From contig WJJM01000025.1 of the NCBI GenBank assembly GCA_014729675.1, positions 1 to 37,520 of the forward strand: a stretch of 37,520 nt of DNA. Direction: 5' to 3'. The translations under genes were made by a program, and so were the position numbers. A model generated the notes under the pieces. It did no database searches and had not been told where the DNA came from. It was given only the letters and a program-made list of their open reading frames with translations. Positions within the stretch are counted from its first letter, which is position 1; each line of letters opens with the position of its first letter. The DNA comes from Candidatus Woesearchaeota archaeon. Its GTDB lineage: Archaea; Nanobdellota; Nanobdellia; Woesearchaeales; WJKL01. Positions 7,583-15,350 of the stretch are shown here, piece by piece.

Positions 7583-8097
7583 GTGTTGAAGACATAAAAA
7601 AGATAAACATGCTTGCCCAGGAGCTGCTTGACCATGGTATATCTGCCTCAAGAGATGATGCTATGAAGCAGGCCCAGGAGATGCTAAACAAACAGCTGGC
7701 AGATTCAGGAGAAGAGAAAAGTACTGCAGCAGATACAGAAACATCTATGAAGGCTGATGACAGCACAGACAGGATGATGAACATGGTCAGGAGAAGCAAG
7801 GAATACATGGACAGAGAGCTTGTCAAGTTCAGGAAGGAGATGGAGACAATCAAGGCTGAGATGAACGCTGTGAAACAAAAAGTAGAGAGTATCAACAAGC
7901 CAGGTCCGAAACCTCCGATGCCTCCAAGGCCAGAGCCGGTTGATAAGGGTTCCAATCAGCAGCAGAACCAGCAGCCGCAATCTCAGCAGCAACAGCCACA
8001 ACAGCAGGAGCAAAAAGAAGAATCACATCCAAAAAGAGGAAATGTTAATTCAGAGGACGTAAGCATAGAAAAGATGTTCTATTACGGCAATAAGTGA
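7579..8097 (+). CDS. Coiled-coil protein with Pro/Gln-rich linker
   Basis: The protein has 172 residues. Residues 1-40 are a small helical domain shared with the preceding gene, about 65-110 form a charged coiled coil (MVRRSKEYMDRELVKFRKEM), 112-125 are Pro-rich (GPKPPMPPRP), and 128-150 are almost pure Gln. A conserved-looking tail, VSIEKMFYYGNK, may be a peptide-docking motif. It has no enzymatic motif; a scaffold or assembly factor is likely. It is the last gene of the flavin reductase unit. Confidence 0.7.
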   Translation: MSVEDIKKINMLAQELLDHGISASRDDAMKQAQEMLNKQLADSGEEKSTAADTETSMKADDSTDRMMNMVRRSKEYMDRELVKFRKEMETIKAEMNAVKQKVESINKPGPKPPMPPRPEPVDKGSNQQQNQQPQSQQQQPQQQEQKEESHPKRGNVNSEDVSIEKMFYYGNK

Positions 8098-8258
8098 CAA
8101 TTTCACTTATTGCATCCTCTCAATTATTTGCATTGCTACGCTCTTATCCAAACTATGTGAAAAAGGATTCAGGAGCAGGACTATCTATACTAAAAAGCAT
8201 CAGTTTTTTATACTTTATTTATTGAATCTGTAAAAAAGAGTTCTTGATATAGATTAAG

Positions 8259-8825
8259 ATGAATCCACAACAGATTTATGAAGGGGCATATGAAGAAGAA
8301 GGATTGAAAGATATCCTAGTTGCTGCCTTTGATCTTGACAAGCTTGAAGATGTCATAAAGAAACTTAAGCCAAGATACAGGGATATAATAATCACAAGAT
8401 ACGGACTTAATGGAGATGGCTCACTTACCTCACTTTCTGATACTGCAAAGATATATAACATCACAAAAGAAAGGGTGAGACAGATAGAAGGCATATTATT
8501 CAATAAGATAGCTTATGAGACTTCTCATTACAGGCAAAAAGAAGAGGAGATAGCAGACAAGTTTGATGAAATAAACAGATCATTAGAAGACCATACTTTA
8601 TCTCATGAAGAAAAAAAAGTAAAAGTAAAAGAGATGCCTCTTAATCCCGGTGCTTTTTCAGGCAGGATAAGAAAAGCGATCAGAAGATCTAACATCCAGA
8701 CTCTTGGAGATCTTGCTAACAAGACAGAAAAGCAGATATTAAGATACAAGAATTTAAGCTATGTTTCTCTTAAAGAGATAAAAGATTATCTTCACGATTT
8801 TGGGCTTAGACTTAAGAATCAATAG
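8259..8825 (+). CDS. Sigma-70 region 4 fused to RNA polymerase alpha-CTD-like domain
   Basis: The protein has 188 residues. Residues 30-88 match sigma region 4: LKPRYRDIIITRYGLNGDG, then a helix-turn-helix ending ITKERVRQIE, the typical -35 recognition helix. Residues 133-186 match the bacterial alpha-CTD (two helix-hairpin-helix units): IRKAIRRSNIQTLGDLANKTE, then LSYVSLKEIKDYLHDFGL. Both are DNA- or activator-contact domains of bacterial RNA polymerase, while archaea use TBP and TFB. It lacks sigma region 2, so it cannot open promoters as a sigma factor; a DNA-binding regulator built from bacterial parts is more likely. It lies just upstream of RuBisCO, which has its own Shine-Dalgarno site, and may share its transcript. 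Confidence 0.8.
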   Translation: MNPQQIYEGAYEEEGLKDILVAAFDLDKLEDVIKKLKPRYRDIIITRYGLNGDGSLTSLSDTAKIYNITKERVRQIEGILFNKIAYETSHYRQKEEEIADKFDEINRSLEDHTLSHEEKKVKVKEMPLNPGAFSGRIRKAIRRSNIQTLGDLANKTEKQILRYKNLSYVSLKEIKDYLHDFGLRLKNQ

Positions 8826-8860
8826 ATTTAAAAAGAAGTGATATAATTCTAATCAAAAAG

Positions 8861-8868
8861 AGGGTGAT
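8861..8868 (+). promoter_or_regulatory. Shine-Dalgarno site setting a TTG start for RuBisCO
   Basis: AGGGTGAT matches the archaeal anti-SD (GGTGAT core) and stops 3 nt before the TTG at 8872. No ATG is available near the family N-terminus, so this site decides the start. Confidence 0.7.
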
Positions 8869-8871
8869 ATT

Positions 8872-10146
8872 TTGAAAAATCTTGAATATATCGATCTAAA
8901 ATATAAGCCTAAACAATGGGATGTTGTTGCTAAATTTTTTGTAGAGCCAAATGATATTTCTTTAAAGAAAGCATGTGAGCATATAGCTGCTGAATCGTCT
9001 ATAGGAACATGGACTGATATAGCTACCATGAATCCAAGGATAGCAAGAAAGCTTAAGCCAAAGGTTTTTTCTATAGACCATAAGACAAATGAAGTTAAGA
9101 TAGCATATCCTATGGAGCTTTTTGAGCCTGGAAACATGCCGCAGATATATTCTGCTATCGCAGGAAATATATTCGGGATGTCAGCAGTAAAATATCTTAG
9201 GCTGCAGGATATAGGCTTTCCAAAAAAGATACTTGACAGCTTTAAGGGGCCTAAGTTTGGGATAAAAGGAGTAAGAAAACTTCTTAGAGTCAAAAAAAGG
9301 CCTTTGATAGGGACAATAGTCAAGCCCAAAGTGGGATTAAGGCCGAAACAGCATGCTAATGTTGCATATGATTCATGGCTTGGAGGTTTAGACATAGTCA
9401 AAGATGATGAAAACCTTGCTTCCATGTCTTTCAACTCTTTTGAAAAAAGGATTCCTGCCACATTAAGAAAAAGAGACCGTGCTGAAAGGGAGACAGGAGA
9501 GAAAAAGATGTACATGGCAAATGTCACTGCTCCTGTATCTGAGATGCTGAAAAGAGCAAAGTTAGTGAAAGAGAACGGCGGAGAATATGTGATGATAGAC
9601 ATCCTTACCTGCGGATGGAGTGCCTTGCAGGAACTGAGAGATGCTGATCTTGGTATGGTCATACATGCCCATAGAGCAGGACATGCAGCCCTCACAAAGA
9701 TTCCTGTGCACGGTATATCTATGCTCACTATAGCCAAAACAGCAAGACTCATCGGTGTAGATCAGATACATATAGGTGCTATCTTCGGAAAGATGTTTGA
9801 GAAAGAAAAAGAAGTCAAGATGACCGGAGAAGAGATAGAAAGCCAGATAATAACACCTAAAAAAGGCCAGCATCTTCTTGAGCAGAAATGGTTCAATGTC
9901 CCTCCTGTTTTTGCAGTGTGTTCAGGTGGCCTGTATCCGGGAAGGGTACCTCCTTTGATAGACGTTATGGGAAATAATATAATAATACAGGCAGGAGGAG
10001 GAACACACGGCCATCCCCAGGGAACATATTCAGGAGCAAAGGCGATGAGACAAGCAGTAGAAGCTTCGCTCCAGGGGATCAAATTGGAAGAGTATGCTGA
10101 CCTTCATCTTGAGCTAAAACAGGCATTAGATAGGTGGGGAAAGTAA
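8872..10146 (+). CDS. rbcL: Ribulose-1,5-bisphosphate carboxylase, form III type
   Basis: The protein has 424 residues and begins at TTG. It carboxylates ribulose 1,5-bisphosphate to two 3-phosphoglycerates. All key residues can be seen: E41 with T46-W47 (N-terminal active-site loop), K151 and K153 in GTIVKPKVG, K177-D179-E180 in GGLDIVKDDE (carbamylated Lys and Mg ligands), H265/H267 in IHAHRAGH, loop 6 Lys K307 in FGKM, S351-G352-G353, and the phosphate-binding GGGTHGHP at 375-382. The length and the GGGTHGHP and SGGLYPGR signatures fit archaeal form III or III-like enzymes, which act in AMP/nucleoside breakdown rather than the Calvin cycle. AMP phosphorylase and R15P isomerase are not in the window. 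It is the last gene before a long noncoding element. Confidence 0.95.
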   Translation: MKNLEYIDLKYKPKQWDVVAKFFVEPNDISLKKACEHIAAESSIGTWTDIATMNPRIARKLKPKVFSIDHKTNEVKIAYPMELFEPGNMPQIYSAIAGNIFGMSAVKYLRLQDIGFPKKILDSFKGPKFGIKGVRKLLRVKKRPLIGTIVKPKVGLRPKQHANVAYDSWLGGLDIVKDDENLASMSFNSFEKRIPATLRKRDRAERETGEKKMYMANVTAPVSEMLKRAKLVKENGGEYVMIDILTCGWSALQELRDADLGMVIHAHRAGHAALTKIPVHGISMLTIAKTARLIGVDQIHIGAIFGKMFEKEKEVKMTGEEIESQIITPKKGQHLLEQKWFNVPPVFAVCSGGLYPGRVPPLIDVMGNNIIIQAGGGTHGHPQGTYSGAKAMRQAVEASLQGIKLEEYADLHLELKQALDRWGK

Positions 10147-10852
10147 TATCTTTAAGATTAGCTTCCTTAAACTATGTATTTTATCTCTGGTCAATAAAAC
10201 TATCTTATAAGATACTATAAGATTCAATCTTTATCTTTAAGTAAGTTAAAATTGCCTTGCGATAATTATGGTCAATTGAAGTTTTTTATTATAATCTAAA
10301 AATCATTATTTCTAAGTCAACAGATTGTCTTGTGATGATGATTGACAAATAACATTTTTCTATGATTATAATTTAAAAATAATCATCTTATAACGCTCGC
10401 TTTGCTCGCTAACCTTACCACCGAGACAGAGACATTTAGTGCTTAGTTGACTTAGATAGATGACCAGTAGATTAGAATCGGAGCCAGAACTCAGCTTAGC
10501 TGCGGAGTGAGACTGTGCACGAGCAGGTTTCCAGACGAGCAAAACGAGTCTGACTTTTCACCTGCGAGTGCCACAAATAGTATTGAAAGTTTTAATCTGC
10601 TTTTTATCAAAAAAAATGAGATGCACCATAAATAATATTAAAAAATTTTAATTGGGCTTTTTATCAAAAATACACAGATAGAGTTGAAAGTTTTAAACTT
10701 AAGAACATATAACATAGGCTTTTATCATCATAAAAAAAAGAAAACCAAAAACCATAATCTTTATATATGAATAATCACTACTTTTGGATAACACTTATAG
10801 TATATAAGTAGGGAAAAGCAAATAAGCTTTAATCTGGCTTAGAAAGACGTTT
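10147..10852 (+). repeat. Noncoding element A (inverted copy of element B at about 14.8-15.3 kb)
   Basis: About 700 bp without a gene. It shares several blocks in inverted orientation with 14820-15350: 10388-10410 equals the reverse complement of 15117-15139 (23 identical bases); 10358-10380 matches 15195-15217; 10329-10344 matches 15230-15245; 10509-10522 matches 14926-14939; and 10565-10620 matches about 14870-14910. Element A also repeats a unit of about 75 bp in itself (10254-10321 and 10327-10382, each with ATTATAAT-x-TAAAAAT). The middle part (10390-10570) is GC-rich for this genome, with short hairpins such as CGAGCAAAACGAGTC. No coding frame is evident. An uncharacterised repeat family, mobile-element remnant or noncoding RNA is possible. 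Confidence 0.7.
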
Positions 10853-10906
10853 TTGGGCCTTAAAAGGTTAATAAAACCTAAAAAACTCCATGGAGGGAAA
10901 ATAAAA
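10760..10906 (+). promoter_or_regulatory. Promoter and leader of the S-layer-like gene
   Basis: TATA-like sequences lie at 10760-10771 (CTTTATATATGA) and 10797-10807 (around GTATATAAG). They precede a leader of roughly 80-120 nt ending in GGAGG at 10892-10896, 10 nt before the ATG at 10907. Most neighbours look leaderless, so a long leader with a strong ribosome site fits a highly expressed surface protein. Confidence 0.5.
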
Positions 10907-12430
10907 ATGAAAACAAGCATATTAAAAATTATGTTAATTGCATTGTCTTTGTTTCTTTGCGCTTCTATAGCTTATGCTGATGTAGTTGTTCAGGGAACTT
11001 ATGATAAGGACAATCCAACTTTTGGAGATGCAGACCAGCAGGCGAGCAATTCAGAAGCAGATGATGAAGATGATGAAGATATCTACAATTCGACAACAAT
11101 AACAGTGAAAAACAACGGAACATCTAATATCACTATCAGCAGCATAACATCTGTTGGGGATGGTTTCAGTGATTCTGACCTGAATATAACCTTAAAAGAA
11201 CCAGTGACTATAGAACCGAACAAAACTAAGGGTATAGAACTTAAAGCAAGGATTCCTGAGGATCTTGATGCTGTAGAAACTGACAAAGACGAGGACAACT
11301 ATCTTGAGCCAGTAGCTATAAAGGTAGCTGAAATCACTTTCAAGGATGACAGCGGAAGTTCAATCGGAAGCTTTAACGCTTACATGCAGAGAAAGAATGA
11401 GCTTACTTTTGACGATGATGAAGTAGAGCTTTCAATAAATGGCGGTTCTGGAGACACTCTTGAAGATGGCGACAGGACTGATGATAAGATAATTCCTGGA
11501 GAAGATGATCTTAAATTGACTGTTGTTGCAGCAAACGGTTTCTCAAGCAGCGATGAGCTGGATATAGAAGATGTTGAAGCAACTATAGTCCTTGATGATG
11601 ACACAGACAGCAGCTGGGACTGGGATGATGTTGATAAAAGCGAAGACATCGGAACAATCGAATACGGTGATGAAGAAGAAGGAGAGATAGAATTCTCCAT
11701 CACAGATGAAGTTGACGATTATGATGATTATGAAGCAGAAGTATACCTTACAGGAGAAGATGAGAATGGAGCTAAGCACGGAGCAAAATTATCAATCAGG
11801 CTTGATCTTGACAGGGAAAGCTATGACTTCAACATAGACAGGGCAGACCTTGGATTGTCAACTCTTGCATGTACAAGGACAACAGAACTTGATATCAAGA
11901 TAGAGAGCCTTGGAAGCAAAGGAGATGACGAAGTGTCATTATATGTTACAAGCGATGCTCTTGGAATCGACTATGAAAAAACAGGCATAGAACTGGAAGA
12001 GTATGGAGACGATGATGACTCATACACAAAGATAATCCCTATAACAGTGCCTGATGACTTTAAGGCAGGAACATATCCTATAAACATCAAGGTCTATTAC
12101 AGCGGAGACGATGATGATGGAGTTCACGCAGATGAGATAGACAGAAGTCTCAAGGTTGAAGACTGCCAGAGTTCTGGATCATCTGATGGAGATGACGACG
12201 ATGAAGATGAAACTGACGTTATCACAATCCCTACAACAGGAGATGATGAAAATAAAGATTTATCAGGAGATTCATCTGCTGAGGAGGACCCAGATGATGA
12301 AGATGTTGTAGTTACAACTGAAAGCTCTTTCAGGGACAGCACAGCATATACAGCAGTCCTTATACTGGCTGTTTTAGCTGCGCTTGGAAGCTCAATATTC
12401 CTGGCAGTGACTTATTTCATAAAGAAATAA
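10907..12430 (+). CDS. Acidic S-layer-like surface protein with C-terminal membrane anchor
   Basis: The mature start is the ATG at 10907 (507 residues), because GGAGG lies just ahead and a clean signal peptide follows (MKTSILKIMLIALSLFLCAS, cleavage likely after AYA). The frame reaches back to a TTG at 10853, but that stretch is basic and precedes the ribosome site. The ectodomain is very rich in Asp and Glu, with Ig-like beta domains (TTITVKNNGTSNITISSI; LDIKIESLGSKGDDEVSLYV) and many N-x-S/T sites. A linker full of DDDD runs and a single membrane helix (TAYTAVLILAVLAALGSSIF), then KK, close the protein. Domain style matches the COG1361-type S-layer proteins of DPANN archaea. The acidic character may reflect metal binding or salt tolerance. 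It lies between the inverted noncoding elements. Confidence 0.75.
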   Translation: MKTSILKIMLIALSLFLCASIAYADVVVQGTYDKDNPTFGDADQQASNSEADDEDDEDIYNSTTITVKNNGTSNITISSITSVGDGFSDSDLNITLKEPVTIEPNKTKGIELKARIPEDLDAVETDKDEDNYLEPVAIKVAEITFKDDSGSSIGSFNAYMQRKNELTFDDDEVELSINGGSGDTLEDGDRTDDKIIPGEDDLKLTVVAANGFSSSDELDIEDVEATIVLDDDTDSSWDWDDVDKSEDIGTIEYGDEEEGEIEFSITDEVDDYDDYEAEVYLTGEDENGAKHGAKLSIRLDLDRESYDFNIDRADLGLSTLACTRTTELDIKIESLGSKGDDEVSLYVTSDALGIDYEKTGIELEEYGDDDDSYTKIIPITVPDDFKAGTYPINIKVYYSGDDDDGVHADEIDRSLKVEDCQSSGSSDGDDDDEDETDVITIPTTGDDENKDLSGDSSAEEDPDDEDVVVTTESSFRDSTAYTAVLILAVLAALGSSIFLAVTYFIKK

Positions 12431-12462
12431 GTTTTAATTTTATTTTTTTATTTTTAATTCTA
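12431..12462 (+). terminator. Poly-T terminator after the S-layer-like gene
   Basis: Runs of T (TTTTAATTTTATTTTTTTA and following) begin one base after the TAA, without a clear hairpin. Archaeal polymerase terminates on such T-tracts. Confidence 0.55.
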
Positions 12463-12545
12463 TCTTACATTTTTACAAAAATTTATTAAACCAAAGAATA
12501 ATATCTGTTTTATAATAACTACTAATATGTAGTAAAAAAACGAAA

Positions 12546-12557
12546 GCTTTATAAAGG
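12546..12557 (+). promoter_or_regulatory. TATA box of the Gly-rich lipoprotein gene
   Basis: GCTTTATAAAGG sits 23-34 nt before the ATG at 12580, fitting a leaderless start. Confidence 0.5.
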
Positions 12558-12579
12558 AGTAATACCATATATTATCAAG

Positions 12580-13614
12580 ATGGAAGATAAAAAAAGCCTG
12601 TTTGAAAGACTGAAATTCTCAGCAGTACCTTACATAGTAACAGGATTATCTTTTCTGCCTATAGCATGCGGAGGCGGAGGAGGCGGAGGAAGTTCTGAGC
12701 CTGCACCTGCTCCAACAGTTCCAGATAATGGCGGAACTGATGATGGGGGAACTGATGATGGCGGAGACACAATACAGGATGTTTCTATTTCAATTGATTC
12801 ATTAGCAGATCAGTATGAAGGCCATATATCAGTCTCAGGAGATGTTTCAGGAGGAGACGGAAGCAACTACAATGTTACATTGTTCAACAGGCTGCAGGGA
12901 AATACAAGCTGGACAGAAACAACACCTTCAGTAACTAACAATACTTTTACAGATGACCTTAACCTGGAATCTGCAGTGCATGAATTGTACGCAGGAGCTG
13001 AAAGCGGAGGGAACTCTGCTGAAACTGGTGTTAAGACAGTTAGCCTTTGGGCTAATGAAGCTAATTCAGATGCAGAGCTGCAGAATATATTGGATCAATA
13101 CAAACAGGACGGACATATACTTGACTATGAGATAAACAGCACAGTAGATGCAAATGGTATGCAGGTTGAATGTGATTTTACTATAATTGAACTGGACGGC
13201 ATGAATATCAATATGATAAACGGATGGTATCAGGGTCCTAATGATGGTGACCATCGGGCTGAGATAGACGCACTTGAATCTATAGGCGTAACTGCACATC
13301 CTGTAATAGGTCCGCTTGTGAAGTCAGATATCTATCAGGCTATGGAAGACCTAAGGACAAATAACTGGGGGGCTGGACAGCAAAAAGCAGGCATGAAACA
13401 AATCAACAGCCAGCCTTATGAAGACCTTGTAAATGAATCTTATTCAGAAAACAGGATAACCAGACAATATGAATGTTCTGACAAAGATGGAAATCTCTAC
13501 ACTAAAAAAGAGATACTTGATATGGATAAAAATCTTCTGGAGAAAAAGTTTGAATATAAAGACAGTTCAGCAGTTATAGACTGCAGGACAGGCAATATAA
13601 ACTATAATAAGTAA
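12580..13614 (+). CDS. Surface lipoprotein with Gly and Asp/Gly linker
   Basis: The protein has 344 residues. A basic start and hydrophobic stretch end in LSFLPIAC, a lipobox with Cys 30. Next come seven glycines, a Pro/Ala stretch and a GGTDDGG repeat, a flexible tether between membrane and ectodomain. Residues 65-155 look like an Ig-like or fibronectin-like beta domain (VSISIDSLADQYEGHISVSG). The rest (about 165-344) is alpha/beta with four cysteines and no recognised enzyme motif. It follows the S-layer-like gene with its own promoter, suggesting an outer-envelope role. Confidence 0.7.
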   Translation: MEDKKSLFERLKFSAVPYIVTGLSFLPIACGGGGGGGSSEPAPAPTVPDNGGTDDGGTDDGGDTIQDVSISIDSLADQYEGHISVSGDVSGGDGSNYNVTLFNRLQGNTSWTETTPSVTNNTFTDDLNLESAVHELYAGAESGGNSAETGVKTVSLWANEANSDAELQNILDQYKQDGHILDYEINSTVDANGMQVECDFTIIELDGMNINMINGWYQGPNDGDHRAEIDALESIGVTAHPVIGPLVKSDIYQAMEDLRTNNWGAGQQKAGMKQINSQPYEDLVNESYSENRITRQYECSDKDGNLYTKKEILDMDKNLLEKKFEYKDSSAVIDCRTGNINYNK

Positions 13615-13648
13615 GATTTTTATATTATTCTCAATTACCCACTATAAG

Positions 13649-14011
13649 ATGGCCAAAAAACTAGAATCTTCAGTCAGTTCTTCAGAAGAAGATTTGACTA
13701 TAGATGTCAGCGATGTCCTTGAAGGGGATGATTTTTTAGGGGAAGTTGATCTCTCTGATATTCCTGGTGATCAGAAAGGAGCTATCGATCTAAGCAAGAT
13801 GGAAGACCTGAAGATAGAGGCTGATAATTCTATCATCCAAAGACCATATTCTGCAGAAGGATTCTACCTGAAAGGATTTTATCTGTTTAAGAAAAGAAAT
13901 TACAGAAATGCCATAAAACAGTTTAAGGAAGCATCAGACAGGTCAAAATCAGGCAGGATAAGCAGGATAGCCAAGAGAAAGATAAACGAGTGCAAAGAAT
14001 ATCTCAGCTGA
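13649..14011 (+). CDS. Small protein with acidic N-terminus and TPR-like C-terminus
   Basis: The protein has 120 residues. The first 60 are acidic and probably disordered (SSEEDLTIDVSDVLEGDDF). Residues 72-118 form two helices resembling one TPR unit (AEGFYLKGFYLFKKRNYRNA, then IKQFKEASDRS), followed by a basic helix. No catalytic motif is present. It is probably an adaptor. Its 3' end overlaps the convergent membrane-protein gene by 8 bp. Confidence 0.6.
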   Translation: MAKKLESSVSSSEEDLTIDVSDVLEGDDFLGEVDLSDIPGDQKGAIDLSKMEDLKIEADNSIIQRPYSAEGFYLKGFYLFKKRNYRNAIKQFKEASDRSKSGRISRIAKRKINECKEYLS

Positions 14012-14171
14012 GCTTTTTCTTAAGATAAGGCATGCCTTTGTATGCAAATATTCCGATGATCGCAAGTATTACCCAAAACTGGACTACATTTAATCTTCCC
14101 AGTGCAAACAAGGTTATATTAGCTACAAGAAGTATTATCAATATTGCTGAGAGCAGCTTTAGCCTGTCCAT
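14004..14171 (-). CDS. Small two-helix membrane protein
   Basis: This 55-residue frame has two hydrophobic segments ([20 protein letters not shown] and [16 protein letters not shown]) joined by RLN and ended by a basic tail (YLKKKLS), so both ends should lie in the cytoplasm. Codon use looks coding, and it fills an otherwise empty gap. No family recognised. Confidence 0.55.
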   Translation of the reverse strand: MDRLKLLSAILIILLVANITLFALGRLNVVQFWVILAIIGIFAYKGMPYLKKKLS

Positions 14172-14249
14172 GATAATCTTTTATTGACTGAGGTTTATAA
14201 TCTTTTCTTTTTCATAATATTTTTAAATTATCATAAAATAGGATGTGAT

Positions 14250-14441
14250 ATGGTTGAATGTCCTAATAAAGAAAAAAATCTTGAAAGATGCAACTGCACT
14301 TATCCTTGTGATAGGAAAGGAGTTTGCTGCGAATGTATAGCATACCATAAAGCAAGAGGAGAGCTGCCTGCATGCTTTTTTTCTGAAGAAGATGAAAAGA
14401 CTTATGACAGAAGTGTTGAGAATTTTAAAAAGTCAAACTAA
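14250..14441 (+). CDS. DUF6485-like Cys-rich protein
   Basis: The protein has 63 residues: [20 protein letters not shown], then [20 protein letters not shown] and ACFF. The seven cysteines and the layout ([25 protein letters not shown]) match the DUF6485 family of small presumed metal-binding proteins; function is unknown. The frame continues upstream to 14184, but that part is hydrophobic and AT-rich, and the ATG at 14250 matches the family start. It converges on the DUF333 gene with a 4-bp overlap. Confidence 0.75.
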   Translation: MVECPNKEKNLERCNCTYPCDRKGVCCECIAYHKARGELPACFFSEEDEKTYDRSVENFKKSN

Positions 14442-14734
14442 GGGCAGTTCCCTTTGAAATAGTCCCACTCTTCGCAGACCTTTCCAGAAGCAAGGATGCA
14501 GTTGTTGTATTCCCCATCTTCTTCTGTAATTGTCTGGAGTATGCCTCCCTGCTCTAAACAATATTCTGAAGCAGGATTTCCAAGAGGCTCTACATGACAC
14601 TTGCTGTCTTCACACCAGTATCTTGTCCCCAGTTTCATTTCTTTTGGCCTGCAATCTTCATTTGAAGTGCATTCTATTTCAGAGCAGGATGTTAAGAACA
14701 TAGCCAGTGTAATAAGAGTTATTATTTTTTTCAT
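14438..14734 (-). CDS. DUF333-domain lipoprotein
   Basis: The protein has 98 residues. The signal peptide ends in AMFLTSC (lipobox, Cys 17). Residues 53-98 match DUF333: [20 protein letters not shown], then [20 protein letters not shown]. That family (pattern NPA-x-x-Y-C-x-x-x-GG, C-x-L-x-x-G-x-x-C-x-E-W) is found in bacterial and some archaeal envelope proteins, often next to META or protease-inhibitor domains. Its role is unknown. A TATA box reading TTTATAAAT on the minus strand lies at about 14757-14765. Confidence 0.75.
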   Translation of the reverse strand: MKKIITLITLAMFLTSCSEIECTSNEDCRPKEMKLGTRYWCEDSKCHVEPLGNPASEYCLEQGGILQTITEEDGEYNNCILASGKVCEEWDYFKGNCP

Positions 14735-14819
14735 TATCTTTTGTATTGCTCTTATATTTATAAACTTTTTTAATACTATCTTCTAAGTCAGACTTTGATC
14801 TGTATAATTGAAAGCCTAT

Positions 14820-15350
14820 CTTACGGTTAAATTTTTTAAGTTCTAATTTATGTTATCTTTTATTTTTTGATAAGAAACAAAATTAAACTTTTCAATTCTA
14901 TCTGTGGCACTCACAGCTTCGCTGTTCGTGCACAGTCTCAGTTCAGCTAAGCTGAGTGCTCAGTTCGCTTAAGCTAAGCCAGAACTCAACGACCTTACAC
15001 CAAATCCAATATTAGTGAAGCACAAAGCACTAAAACTTGGGTGGGAAAAAGAAAGATAGTTCTGCAACAAAAGGGGAGGAGCTAACTGCCGATAGGCAGT
15101 CTTCTTTGGGTATAGCAGCGAGCAAAGCGAGCGTTATAATAAAAGGATTGAATAATCTTATTCGCAAGGCAGCTTAGCTGACTTAGAGATAGTGATTTTT
15201 AGATTATAATCATAGAAGAATTCAATTGACAATGATTATCACAAGTCAGCTATACTTACTTAAAAGAAAACTATTGAATTTTATTTTTTTAAAGCACTAT
15301 AAAAAAACAACATTACAGGAAGATAAGAATCAAAAATACTTTTCCAGGAA
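14820..15350 (-). repeat. Noncoding element B (inverted copy of element A)
   Basis: About 530 bp without a gene. Read on the minus strand it follows element A block by block in the same order: the AAGTAAGT-type edge (about 15255-15266), the ATTATAATCTAAAAAT unit (15195-15217), the 23-bp identical block (15117-15139), and the GTGCACGA/GAGTGCCACA blocks (14905-14939). Short perfect hairpins are crowded here: CAGC-TTC-GCTG at 14914-14924, CAGCT-A-AGCTG at about 14944-14954, and ACTGCC-GATA-GGCAGT at about 15085-15100. Base composition is GC-richer than the flanks. The two elements bracket the surface-protein genes. Confidence 0.7.

Noticed and set aside
7705-8013. Minus-strand frame rich in Leu opposite the coiled-coil gene
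   Set aside because: It is the antisense reading of the Gln-rich stretch (CAG repeats give Leu codons), not an independent gene.
8853-9752. Long minus-strand frame of 299 codons opposite RuBisCO
   Set aside because: It is antisense to a gene with every RuBisCO active-site residue, and has no promoter or ribosome site of its own.
10853-10906. Upstream TTG start for the S-layer-like gene
   Set aside because: The ribosome site GGAGG and the signal peptide both place the start at the ATG 10907.
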